Source: Limnohabitans sp. Rim8 (GTDB taxonomy: Bacteria; Pseudomonadota; Gammaproteobacteria; Burkholderiales; Burkholderiaceae_C). From it: a DNA stretch of 64,000 nt. The translations under genes and the position numbers were made by a program. Shown here piece after piece: positions 34,999 to 43,421 of the stretch. Under the pieces are notes generated by a model, which was not told the DNA's origin, made no database searches, and worked only from the letters and a program-made list of their open reading frames with translations. The stretch's first letter is position 1. Every line of letters begins with the position of its first letter. The stretch lies in the NCBI RefSeq assembly GCF_945901735.1, contig NZ_CAMDLM010000002.1, forward strand, positions 171,396 through 235,395. Direction: 5' to 3'.

Positions 34999-35892
34999 AT
35001 GCTTGCACTCACCATTCTTTTTGACGGCATCATTTATGCCTCCTGGCTCTTCATCGTGGCTTTGGGGCTGACGCTGATTTTTGGCGTCCTCAAAATCCTG
35101 AACATTGCGCATGGCAGCTTCTATGCGGTCGGGGCTTACGTCACGGCTTCGTTTGTCGCTTGGTCTGTGGGCGCTGGCATGTCGCCAGCTTGGTCCCTGC
35201 TGTTCATGCTGCTGGCGGCTTTGGCGGTCTCTCTTTTTTTGGCCCCTTTGGTCGAGCGGGTGTTGCTGCGTTCTTTTTATGGGCGCGATGAAGTGTTGCT
35301 GGTGCTGGTCACCTATGCGCTGTTCCTGATCCTGGAAGATGTGACCAAGTTGATCTGGGGGGCGGTGCCCTATTACGTGACAGAGCCCTACATGTTGTTC
35401 GGTGTGCTCGACATCGGTCTCATGTCCTATGTGGGCTACGACTTCATCCTGATTGGCTTTGCGATTGTTTGTGGCCTGGGTGTTTGGTGGGGGCTGAACC
35501 GCACCCGTACCGGCAAGATCGTTCTGGCGGTGATCCACAGCAATGAGATCGCGGCCAGCATGGGCATCAACGTGGCGCGGGTTTGCACGCTGGCATTCAT
35601 GTTCGGAATCTTTTTGGCTTCATTGGCCGGAGCCATGACGTCGCCAATGATCTCTGTTCAGCCAGGGCTGGCCTCCGGCGTGATCATTGTCTCGTTCGCG
35701 GTGGTCATCATTGGTGGACTCGGCAGTATCGAGGGGGCGGCCATTGGGGCTGTGATCGTGGGACTTGCCCGTGCGCTCGCGGTGCACACCTGGCCTGCGG
35801 CAGAGCTTTTCAGCATCTACATTGCCATGGCCGTGGTGCTGATGTTCCGACCCGAGGGTCTCTTTCAGCGCACCCAAGCGAGGAAAATCTGA
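34999..35892 (+). CDS. livH: Branched-chain-type ABC transporter permease LivH
   Basis: A 297-residue membrane protein with about eight hydrophobic segments. It carries the LivH signature (ALGLTLIFGVLKILNIAHGS near the N-terminus) and the C-terminal GSIEGAAIGAVIVGLARAL loop that contacts the ATPase. Its stop overlaps the start of livM by one base (TGATG). It forms the transmembrane pore with LivM. Confidence 0.93.
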   Translation: MLALTILFDGIIYASWLFIVALGLTLIFGVLKILNIAHGSFYAVGAYVTASFVAWSVGAGMSPAWSLLFMLLAALAVSLFLAPLVERVLLRSFYGRDEVLLVLVTYALFLILEDVTKLIWGAVPYYVTEPYMLFGVLDIGLMSYVGYDFILIGFAIVCGLGVWWGLNRTRTGKIVLAVIHSNEIAASMGINVARVCTLAFMFGIFLASLAGAMTSPMISVQPGLASGVIIVSFAVVIIGGLGSIEGAAIGAVIVGLARALAVHTWPAAELFSIYIAMAVVLMFRPEGLFQRTQARKI

Positions 35893-36863
35893 TGACCAAC
35901 AGCTTGAAAAAAACACTCCTCACCGGATTTTTGCTGACCGTGCTGTTTCTTGCGGGCGGGTTGGTGATGCCCAAGTGGTTGCTCTTTCTCTCGACGATGG
36001 CGCTCTCGCACGGTCTGGTGTCCCTGGGCATCGTGCTGCTGATGCGGGTGGGCGTGGTGTCGTTCGGTCAGGGCTTCGTTTTTGCCTTGGGTGGTTACGC
36101 CAGCGCCATGGCCGCCAACCATTTGGGCATCACCGATGCCTTTTTGATGGTCTTGGTTGGCGGTGGTGCGGCGGTGTTGTGTGCGCTGCCGTTTGCACCC
36201 TTGTTGTCGCGTTATCGGGGTATTTTCTTCGCCATGCTGACGCTGGCCATTTCCATGGTTCTGTACGGCATTTTGGTCAAGACCGAAGCGCTGGGGGGCT
36301 CGGATGGCTTCAACGTCAGCCGACCCACCCTGTTTGGTCAAAGCATTGCATCGGAGCAGTCGAACTGGGTGCTGTACAGCGTGGCTGTTCTGGTGGTGGG
36401 TGTGCTGGCCACCCTGGCCCGCATCTACGTGGACTCTGTGCGCGGTCTGGTTTCGCTGGCGATTCGTGAAAATGAGTTGAGGGTCGAGTACCTGGGCGCT
36501 TCGGTCTCACAGGCGGTGGCCACCAATTACCTGCTGGCATCGTTCTTGGGCGGCGTGGGTGGTGCCTTGACCCTGATGTCACTGGGCCACATCGAGCCTA
36601 ACTTCGCTTATTGGACGACGTCGGGCGAGTTTGTCTTTGTGGCGATTTTGGCGGGCCACCACAGCATGTTGGCGGTGTTTGTGGGCTCTTTCGTGGTGGA
36701 GGTGGTGCGTTCGTTCTCGAACCTGTATTTCCCCAACACTTGGCAGCTGGCCATGGGGCTTTTCTTGTTGGTCGTGATCCGCTTTCTCCCCTTGGGGCTG
36801 GGCAGCCTTTGGATCAAAAGGAAGAACAAGCAGAGCGCTAAACAGGAAGGAGATCAATCATGA
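35892..36863 (+). CDS. livM: Branched-chain-type ABC transporter permease LivM
   Basis: A 323-residue polytopic membrane protein. Motifs include VGVVSFGQGFVFALGGYASA, the RYRGIFFAMLTLAISMVLYG segment and the ATPase-contact region SLAIRENELRVEYLG. The start at 35892 overlaps the livH stop; a longer frame starting inside livH is rejected. It overlaps livG by four bases. Confidence 0.92.
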   Translation: MTNSLKKTLLTGFLLTVLFLAGGLVMPKWLLFLSTMALSHGLVSLGIVLLMRVGVVSFGQGFVFALGGYASAMAANHLGITDAFLMVLVGGGAAVLCALPFAPLLSRYRGIFFAMLTLAISMVLYGILVKTEALGGSDGFNVSRPTLFGQSIASEQSNWVLYSVAVLVVGVLATLARIYVDSVRGLVSLAIRENELRVEYLGASVSQAVATNYLLASFLGGVGGALTLMSLGHIEPNFAYWTTSGEFVFVAILAGHHSMLAVFVGSFVVEVVRSFSNLYFPNTWQLAMGLFLLVVIRFLPLGLGSLWIKRKNKQSAKQEGDQS

Positions 36864-37630
36864 CGACAGCCCAAACCCGCACCATGCTGTCTGCCCGAGG
36901 CCTGATGAAATCCTTTGGTGCCGTGACGGCTGCTGACAACGTCAATATTGAAATCCCCACCGGCCAGCGGGTCAGCCTGATTGGCAGCAACGGCGCAGGA
37001 AAGACCACGTTCGTGAACATGGTGACCGGTTATCTCAAGCCCGACGCCGGCACGATCGAACTCGATGGTCAGCCCATTGCGGGCCTGGGGCCCAGGCTGA
37101 TCAATGGCATGGGTGTTGCGCGCTCGTTCCAGATTCCGCAATTGGCACTGGACATGAGCGCCTTGGACAACATGCTGGTGGCTGCTGCCTGCAACGACGG
37201 TCAACAATCGTTTTGGCGTCCTGCGCATGCTTCCGACCGGATCGATCGGGCCATGGCGATGCTGTCCAAGTTCAGTCTTGAGGAACATGCGTACCGTCGG
37301 GTGTCAGAGTTGCCAGGGGGCGTGCGCAAGCTGCTGGACATTGCCATGGCGCTCACCGGAAGCCCCAAGCTCTTGTTGCTCGATGAGCCGACCAGTGGCG
37401 TTTCTGTGGATGAAAAATTCCCGATGATGGACACCATCAGCGCGGCCCTTGCCAGCGAAAACGTGACCGTGCTGTTTGTTGAGCACGATATGGAGATCGT
37501 CACCCATTATTCGGACCGTGTGATCGCTTTCTACAGCGGTCGCGTGATTGCCGATGACCTGCCTTCGAAAGTTTTGGACGATCCGCAGGTCCAGCGGTAT
37601 GTCACGGGTTCACTCAAGCAGGGGCACTGA
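36860..37630 (+). CDS. livG: ABC transporter ATP-binding protein LivG
   Basis: A 256-residue ATPase. Walker A is GSNGAGKTT near residue 41, the signature region is ELPGGVRKLLDIA (a variant of LSGGQ), and Walker B is LLLLDEPTSG. The signature variant is unusual but the other motifs are intact. GGAGATC upstream serves as the ribosome site. It pairs with LivF to power import. Confidence 0.92.
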   Translation: MTTAQTRTMLSARGLMKSFGAVTAADNVNIEIPTGQRVSLIGSNGAGKTTFVNMVTGYLKPDAGTIELDGQPIAGLGPRLINGMGVARSFQIPQLALDMSALDNMLVAAACNDGQQSFWRPAHASDRIDRAMAMLSKFSLEEHAYRRVSELPGGVRKLLDIAMALTGSPKLLLLDEPTSGVSVDEKFPMMDTISAALASENVTVLFVEHDMEIVTHYSDRVIAFYSGRVIADDLPSKVLDDPQVQRYVTGSLKQGH

Positions 37631-37631
37631 A

Positions 37632-38291
37632 ATGCTGAAAATTGATTCGGTGAATGTCACCATCCAGTCTGTTCAAGCCCTTCGTCACTTTTCGCTGAAC
37701 GTGTCTGTGGGCCAGATGGTGGGTCTGGTGGGGCGCAACGGGGCTGGCAAGACCACTTTGTTGCGCACCGTCATGGGTCACCTCAAGCCCACGGCGGGGC
37801 AGTTGATGTGGAACGGCCAAGACCTGGCCGCTATGCCGACCCATGCGCGTGCGGCATTGGGCATTGGGTACATGCCGGAAGACCGGGGCCTGGTGCCTGA
37901 ACTCACGGTGGAAGAGAACATCCTGATTCCCGTCTGGGTCTCGGCCCAACTGCAGCCCGATGCGCGCCTTGCGATGGTTTACGAGGTGCTGCCTGAGCTC
38001 AAGGAAATGAAGGACAGGCGTGCATTGCTGCTCTCGGGGGGCCAGCAGAAGCTTGTAGCTCTGGCCCGCGCTCTGGCAGTCGGTACCAAGCTGTTGTTGC
38101 TGGACGAACCGTTTGAAGGCGTGGCACCTGCTTTGTCGCAACGCCTGTCGGACGTGATTTTTGGTCTGCGAGGCAAAGAAATGACGGTGGTGATTGCGCA
38201 ATCAGAGCTCAATCACGCGGCCTCTATGCTCGACCAAGAGGTGGTGATTGAACGCGGGGCAAATGCGGCACCTCGGAGCGCGGTGGCGTGA
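37632..38291 (+). CDS. livF: ABC transporter ATP-binding protein LivF
   Basis: A 219-residue ATPase. Walker A is GRNGAGKTT near residue 35, the signature is LLSGGQQKLVALARAL and Walker B is LLLLDEPFEG. The start at 37632 follows the livG stop by one base; a longer frame inside livG is rejected. Its stop overlaps the GTG start of the ligase by four bases. Confidence 0.92.
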   Translation: MLKIDSVNVTIQSVQALRHFSLNVSVGQMVGLVGRNGAGKTTLLRTVMGHLKPTAGQLMWNGQDLAAMPTHARAALGIGYMPEDRGLVPELTVEENILIPVWVSAQLQPDARLAMVYEVLPELKEMKDRRALLLSGGQQKLVALARALAVGTKLLLLDEPFEGVAPALSQRLSDVIFGLRGKEMTVVIAQSELNHAASMLDQEVVIERGANAAPRSAVA

Positions 38292-39991
38292 TCCACGCTG
38301 CCATTGCACAAGCGGGTGTATTGAGCGAATCAGACCCTTGGCGCGGGGTTTCAATCCCGGCTCGGCGCCAGGAAGCCCATTTTGGCGACCGCGTACTGCC
38401 TTGCTTTGTTGACCGTGCGGACAGCCTGCATGGCCTTTTGGAGGCGACAGTGGCCAAGCACGGTGAACGCCTTGCGCTGGTCTGCGAAAACCAGCGCTGG
38501 ACTTGGCGTGAGTTGGCCGAACTTTCAGCCCGTGCTGCCAGTGGATTTCTGAAGTTGGGCCTGCAACCTGGTGATCGGGTGGTTCTGTACCAAAGCAACC
38601 ACCCCAGCTTTGTCGTGGCGTTGATGGCCTTGCAGCGGCTTGGCGTCATTGCCGTGGCTGTGGGGCCGCGCGAGCAAAAAGAAGGACTGGCCTGGATCGT
38701 GCAGCACTGCGGCGCTCGCGGTCTGGTGTGTGACGCTGATTTGGTCGAGCGTTTGCCGGGCCCTTCGGAGGCGCCCGAACTGCAGTGGGCAGTCTGGGTG
38801 GATGTGCAGTCGGCCTTGGGGTGCAGCAAAGGCCCTCCAGCGGGAATAGGCCAGGCTGCCCATCGCCTTCACCGTGGGTTTGATGAGCTGCTGGGCGAGC
38901 CAGCGTGCAAGCATGTGCAGCCTGTGCAAGAGGAGGACACGGCGATCATCCTCTACACCTCTGGCACGACCGGGCGGCCCAAAGGGGCGATGCTGACGCA
39001 TTTCAACGTGCTGCATTCGGTTCAGCATTTCATCAGTTGCATGTCATTGACCGAGTTCGACCGTTCGATGCTGGCGGTGCCGGTGACGCATGTGACCGGA
39101 CTGATTGCCAATGTGATGACGGTCATGGCGACCGGAGCTGCACTCTTGGTGCTACCCGTCTTCAAGCCCGAACTTTTTTTACGCTTGGCTGCGAGGGAGG
39201 GGATGACCCACACCCTGATGGTGCCGGCGATGTACAAACTCCTGCTGCTGGAGCCCCGCTTTGCCGAGTTTGACCTGTCACACTGGCGCATCGGCGGCTT
39301 TGGGGGTGCGCCCATGCCCACCTCCACCATCGACGACATGGCGCAGTGCTTGCCGCACCTGCAATTGCTCAATGCCTACGGTGCCACCGAAACCACATCG
39401 CCCACGACCCTGATGCCCATTGGCCAGACCCGCGCCCATGCCGACACAGTGGGTGCCCCTTTGCCCTGTGCCGCTGTGATCGTCATGGACGAGCAGGGCC
39501 ATGAATTGCCTGCGGGCGAAGTGGGCGAGCTGTGGATCAGTGGCCCCATGGTGGTCAAGGGTTACTGGAATGATCCTGCCGCTACAGCCCGAGAGTTCAC
39601 GGCGGGCTGGTGGCATTCGGGTGATCTGGGGACAGTCGATGCTGAGGGCTATGTGCGTGTGCTGGACCGCAAAAAAGACATGATCAACCGGGGTGGCTAC
39701 AAAGTCTTCAGCACCGAAGTCGAGAATGTGCTCTTGCAAATACCCGGCGTCATTGAAGCCGCGGTTGTGGGGGTGCCTTGCCCCGTTCTGGGGGAGCGTG
39801 TGCACGCGTATGTGCATACCCATCGCAAGGAACTGGACGTGCTGGAGCTGAAGGCTTTTTGTGCCGAGCGCCTGGCCGACTACAAAGTGCCAGAACATTT
39901 GACGCTGAGCCCGGTGCCCCTCCCACGCAACCCCAATGGCAAGCTGCTCAAGCGGCAGTTGCGCTCGGCCTTGTTGGAATCGCTGAATTAG
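38288..39991 (+). CDS. AMP-forming acyl-CoA ligase in the ABC operon
   Basis: A 567-residue adenylate-forming enzyme. YTSGTTGRPKGAML lies near residue 220, followed by AYGATETTSPTT and the C-terminal DRKKDMINRGGYKVF hinge. It activates a carboxylic acid with ATP and CoA. The GTG start overlaps the livF stop (GTGA), which ties it to the transporter operon. This arrangement suggests that the imported compound is a carboxylic acid, trapped as its CoA ester. The exact acid is not predictable from sequence by eye. Confidence 0.88.
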   Translation: MIHAAIAQAGVLSESDPWRGVSIPARRQEAHFGDRVLPCFVDRADSLHGLLEATVAKHGERLALVCENQRWTWRELAELSARAASGFLKLGLQPGDRVVLYQSNHPSFVVALMALQRLGVIAVAVGPREQKEGLAWIVQHCGARGLVCDADLVERLPGPSEAPELQWAVWVDVQSALGCSKGPPAGIGQAAHRLHRGFDELLGEPACKHVQPVQEEDTAIILYTSGTTGRPKGAMLTHFNVLHSVQHFISCMSLTEFDRSMLAVPVTHVTGLIANVMTVMATGAALLVLPVFKPELFLRLAAREGMTHTLMVPAMYKLLLLEPRFAEFDLSHWRIGGFGGAPMPTSTIDDMAQCLPHLQLLNAYGATETTSPTTLMPIGQTRAHADTVGAPLPCAAVIVMDEQGHELPAGEVGELWISGPMVVKGYWNDPAATAREFTAGWWHSGDLGTVDAEGYVRVLDRKKDMINRGGYKVFSTEVENVLLQIPGVIEAAVVGVPCPVLGERVHAYVHTHRKELDVLELKAFCAERLADYKVPEHLTLSPVPLPRNPNGKLLKRQLRSALLESLN

Positions 39992-40013
39992 ATGACCCAA
40001 AGAGCTGGGGTGT

Positions 40014-40259
40014 TCAGTGCCCAGCCATCAAAGTCCCAGCGTCCTCGTACCAGAACAGCAGCGCGGCGTCGTAGCTCTCCCACACACAGCCATTGCAGCC
40101 GCGCCCGTAGCAAGATGTGGGCTCGGGTGGCGGCTCTCTGAAGTCGTGGCCAGTGGCTTGCAGGCGCTGTTGGAGTTGCTCAATGCCTCGGCGCACAGAC
40201 GCGCGCTGGGATGCGTAGAGGTCAATGATGGGGTGCGCTTCATTCGAGGTCATGCCCAA
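40014..40259 (-). CDS. Small oxidoreductase-like (PF09791-type) cysteine protein
   Basis: An 81-residue protein. The middle reads PPEPTSCYGRGCNGCVWESY, which matches the short oxidoreductase-like N-terminal domain (P-x-P-T-x-C-x3-GC-x2-CVW). The three cysteines could bind metal or be redox active; the function of this family is not established. It is convergent with the acyl-CoA ligase gene (22 bases apart) and stands alone upstream of a hairpin repeat. Confidence 0.72.
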   Translation of the reverse strand: MGMTSNEAHPIIDLYASQRASVRRGIEQLQQRLQATGHDFREPPPEPTSCYGRGCNGCVWESYDAALLFWYEDAGTLMAGH

Positions 40260-40287
40260 TTGTCGGTCAGCTCAAGCATGCTTTTTT

Positions 40288-40357
40288 GTAGGTCGGTGGC
40301 TTCAGCCCCGACAAAGTGGACCGCCAGCATTTGTCGGGGCTAAAGCCGCCGACCTAC
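40288..40357. repeat. Long hairpin repeat (28-bp arms)
   Basis: Arms at 40288-40315 and 40330-40357 are inverted copies of each other with only two differences, both of which leave G-T pairs in RNA. The loop is 14 bases. The arm begins GTAGGTCGGTGG and contains GCCCCGACAAA. The stop codon of the guanine deaminase gene lies inside the right arm. The first 12 bases recur at 63989-64000. It looks like a REP-like dispersed palindrome that also can act as an mRNA 3' hairpin. Confidence 0.8.
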
Positions 40358-41703
40358 CGATGGATATTCACGGGTTGCCCCTGCACCACCGTGTGCGCAA
40401 TCAGCCGTTCATCGCCCAGCACGATCATCGCAAACAGCCATTCGGCCAGCGTCTCGGTTTGTGCGGTGCGACGGGCCAGCAAGGGCGTGGCTTGGGGGTT
40501 GAGCACCACAAAGTCGGCTTCGCAGCCGGGCAGCAGGTTGCCCACTTGGCCGCTCAGGTCCAGTGCGCTGGCGGCCCCCGCCGTGTGCTGCCACCACAGG
40601 TGCTCGGGCAAGAGGCTGATGCCGGGGCGGCCCACGCCCTGCCTTTCCACACTTTGGCGGGCCACGGTGTAGGCCGCATGCATGGTGTGAAAGGGGCTGA
40701 AGCTGGTGCCGCCGCCCACGTCGCTGGCCAGACCGTAGCGCAGACCTGTCGCATCAGATGCCGCGTAGTCAAAAAAGCCGCTGCCCAGAAACAGGTTGCT
40801 GGTGGGGCTCACGGCGGCTGTCGCGCCCACCTCAGCCATGCGACGGCGGTCGGTCTCGTCCAGGTAGATGCAATGCGCGTAGACCGAGCGCTGGCGCAGC
40901 AGGCCTGCGCGGTCGTACACGTCCAGATAACTGCGCGCCTCGGGAAACAGTTCATGCACCCAGCGGATCTCGTCGAGGTTTTCGGCCACATGCGATTGGA
41001 CCCACACATCGGGGAACTGCTGTGCGATCTCGCCCGCGCCGTGCAACTGGGCCTGTGTGCTGGTGGGGGCAAAGCGGGGGGTGATGGCGTAGCCCAAGCG
41101 GTCCACGCCGTGCCAGCGGCGGATCAGTGCTTCGGTCTGGCGCAAGCTCATGTTCGTGTCGGTGTCGCGCAGGCCGTCGGGGCTGTGGCGGTCTTGCAGC
41201 ACCTTGCCGGTGACCATGCGCAGGTGACGCTTTTGCGCCTCGGCCATGAACACATCCACCGATTCGGGGTGGGCGGTGGCAAAGCACAGGGCGGTGGTCA
41301 CGCCGTGGCGCATCAGTTCGTCAATGAAAAATGCGGTCACTTCATGGGCGTAGGCGGGCTCTGAAAACTGCTTTTCGTGCGGAAAGGTGTAGTGCGTAAG
41401 CCAGGGCAGCAGGCCGTCGGCGGGCGAACCGATCACATCGGTTTGCGGGTAATGGATGTGCAGATCGACAAAGCCGGGCGCGATGCACAGGCCGGGCCAG
41501 TGGGTCACGGGCAGGTCGGGGTAGTGCGGTGCCAACTCGCTGTAGGGGCCGATGGCCTGGATGCGCACGATGCCGTCGGCTTCGCGGGCGGTGACCAGCA
41601 GGCCGTCGGTGTCGTGGCAGGCTTTCGGCTGGGCCGGGTCGGCGAACCAAAGTAAGCTGGCTCGCCAAGCTTGGCATTCGGTCAGTTGGGAGGTGCGGCG
41701 CAT
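40354..41703 (-). CDS. guaD: Guanine deaminase
   Basis: A 449-residue amidohydrolase. The metal-binding HxH lies in GFVDLHIHYPQTDVIGSPA, followed by the guanine deaminase segment LPWLTHYTFPHEKQF. Further ligands are in VQSHVAENLDEIRWV and ASDVGGGTSFS. It converts guanine to xanthine. ATG 41703 is chosen because the protein then begins like other members; an in-frame extension to 41838 is unlikely. Divergent from the nucleoside ABC importer, it supports a purine salvage or catabolism role for the region. Its C-terminal end lies within the hairpin repeat. Confidence 0.9.
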   Translation of the reverse strand: MRRTSQLTECQAWRASLLWFADPAQPKACHDTDGLLVTAREADGIVRIQAIGPYSELAPHYPDLPVTHWPGLCIAPGFVDLHIHYPQTDVIGSPADGLLPWLTHYTFPHEKQFSEPAYAHEVTAFFIDELMRHGVTTALCFATAHPESVDVFMAEAQKRHLRMVTGKVLQDRHSPDGLRDTDTNMSLRQTEALIRRWHGVDRLGYAITPRFAPTSTQAQLHGAGEIAQQFPDVWVQSHVAENLDEIRWVHELFPEARSYLDVYDRAGLLRQRSVYAHCIYLDETDRRRMAEVGATAAVSPTSNLFLGSGFFDYAASDATGLRYGLASDVGGGTSFSPFHTMHAAYTVARQSVERQGVGRPGISLLPEHLWWQHTAGAASALDLSGQVGNLLPGCEADFVVLNPQATPLLARRTAQTETLAEWLFAMIVLGDERLIAHTVVQGQPVNIHR

Positions 41704-41870
41704 AGGGCGGTCGTGGGGCAGTGTGGGGGTCAATACGGGGATAAACACCCGGAAAAAGGAGGTGTTCGTAGTGGTACATTGTCCGGCAATCTCATGGCTT
41801 GCAAGGGGGTGTCCACGGTTGAGGCACAGACTTCGCAAGACACTTATTCAGATCCTCCAACGCATCCGAC

Positions 41871-43421
41871 ATGACCCCCCCCCTTTTGTCTCTGCAAGGC
41901 ATCACCAAACGCTACCCCGGCGTGGTGGCCAACCAGGATGTGTCGCTCACCGTGATGCCGGGACAGGCCCATGCCGTGCTGGGTGAAAACGGCGCGGGCA
42001 AGTCCACGTTGATGAAAATCATCTATGGCTCGGTCAAGCCCGACGAGGGGCAGGTGTTTTTTAATGGCCAGCCGGTGCAAATCCGCAACCCGCAAGAAGC
42101 GCGCAAATTGGGCATCAGCATGGTGTTTCAGCACTTCAGCCTGTTTGACACGCTCACCGTGGCCGAGAACGTTTGGTTGGGGCTGGACAAAAACCTGAGT
42201 CTGGCCGAGGTGACCGAGCGCATCGTGGCCAAGGCCAGCGAGTACGGCCTGGACCTGCAGCCCGAGCGCCCGGTGCACACCTTGAGTGTGGGCGAGATGC
42301 AGCGGGTGGAGATCATCCGCGCCTTGTTGACCGAGCCCAAGCTCTTGATTTTGGACGAGCCGACCTCGGTGCTGACGCCGCAAGCGGTGGAGAAACTCTT
42401 TGTGGTGTTGCACAAGCTGGTCAGCCAGGGCGTCAGCATTTTGTACATCTCGCACAAGCTGCATGAAATTCGGGCGCTGTGCAGCGCTTGCACCGTGCTG
42501 CGCGGTGGCAAGCTGACAGGCGTGTGCGATCCGCGTGAAGAGTCCAACGCCAGCCTCAGCCGCTTGATGATCGGGGCCGAGCCCCCGGCTTTGCAGCATG
42601 TGGCGCGCGAGCCGGGTGCGGTGGTGTTGTCGGTCAAGTGCCTGAGTCTCTCGCGCCAAGACCCGTTTGGGGTGGACCTGGACGGCATTGATCTGCAGGT
42701 GCGTGCAGGCGAGGTGGTGGGCCTGGCGGGCGTGTCGGGCAATGGCCAAAAAGAATTGATGTGGGCCTTGTCGGGCGAAGACACTCGCGCAGGCGTGCAG
42801 TGCGGCGCGGCCAGTGTGAGCTTGTTGGGCCATCCGGTGGCGGCCCTGGGGCCGGTGCCGCGCAGGCAAATGGGCCTGCACTTTGTGCCCGAAGAGCGGC
42901 TGGGGCGGGGCGCTGTGCCCTCGCTCAGCCTGTCGCAAAACCTGCTGCTCACCCGCAGCGAAGCCGTGGGGGCGGGCGGCTGGGTGCGCACGGGCGCGCT
43001 GGCCGAACAGGCGCGCGGCGTCATCGAGCGCTTCAAGGTCAAGGCGTCGGGGCCTGACGCCGCAGCGCAGTCGCTCTCAGGCGGCAATTTGCAAAAGTTC
43101 ATTGTGGGGCGCGAGATCAGCGCGACCCCGAAGCTGCTCATCGTCTCGCAACCCACTTGGGGCGTCGACGTGGGCGCGGCGGCGCAAATTCGCGCCGAGA
43201 TTTTGGCGCTGCGCGACGCCGGTTGCGCGGTGCTGGTGGTGAGTGAGGAGTTGGAAGAATTGTTCGAGTTGTCGGACCGCATGCATGTGATCGCCAAGGG
43301 CCGTTTGTCGCCTTCTGTGGCGCGGGTCGAGGCCACGGTGGCACTTATTGGCGATTGGATGAGTGGCCTGTGGCCCGACGTTGCTGTTCAAGGCCAGGAG
43401 GCGCAGCATGCTCAAGCTTGA
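41871..43421 (+). CDS. BMP-type nucleoside ABC transporter, double ATP-binding protein
   Basis: A 516-residue protein with two ABC ATPase domains. The first has Walker A GENGAGKST near residue 40, signature LSVGEMQRVE and Walker B LLILDEPTSV. The second has a degenerate Walker A (GVSGNGQKEL), signature LSGGNLQKF and QPTWGVDVGAA. This is the YufO/RbsA-like layout used by BMP-dependent nucleoside importers. Codons 2-4 contain a run of nine C bases. It overlaps the first permease gene by 14 bases. Confidence 0.92.
   Translation: MTPPLLSLQGITKRYPGVVANQDVSLTVMPGQAHAVLGENGAGKSTLMKIIYGSVKPDEGQVFFNGQPVQIRNPQEARKLGISMVFQHFSLFDTLTVAENVWLGLDKNLSLAEVTERIVAKASEYGLDLQPERPVHTLSVGEMQRVEIIRALLTEPKLLILDEPTSVLTPQAVEKLFVVLHKLVSQGVSILYISHKLHEIRALCSACTVLRGGKLTGVCDPREESNASLSRLMIGAEPPALQHVAREPGAVVLSVKCLSLSRQDPFGVDLDGIDLQVRAGEVVGLAGVSGNGQKELMWALSGEDTRAGVQCGAASVSLLGHPVAALGPVPRRQMGLHFVPEERLGRGAVPSLSLSQNLLLTRSEAVGAGGWVRTGALAEQARGVIERFKVKASGPDAAAQSLSGGNLQKFIVGREISATPKLLIVSQPTWGVDVGAAAQIRAEILALRDAGCAVLVVSEELEELFELSDRMHVIAKGRLSPSVARVEATVALIGDWMSGLWPDVAVQGQEAQHAQA
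41875..41883 (+). repeat. C9 homopolymer at codons 2-4 of the ABC ATPase gene
   Basis: Nine consecutive C bases directly after ATGA of the start. A change by one base would shift the frame and remove the ATPase. It could be a slippage-prone switch or a site of sequencing error. Confidence 0.9.

Noticed and set aside
40288..40357. Possible CRISPR unit
   Set aside because: Only a single inverted repeat pair, no regularly spaced direct repeats and no cas genes.
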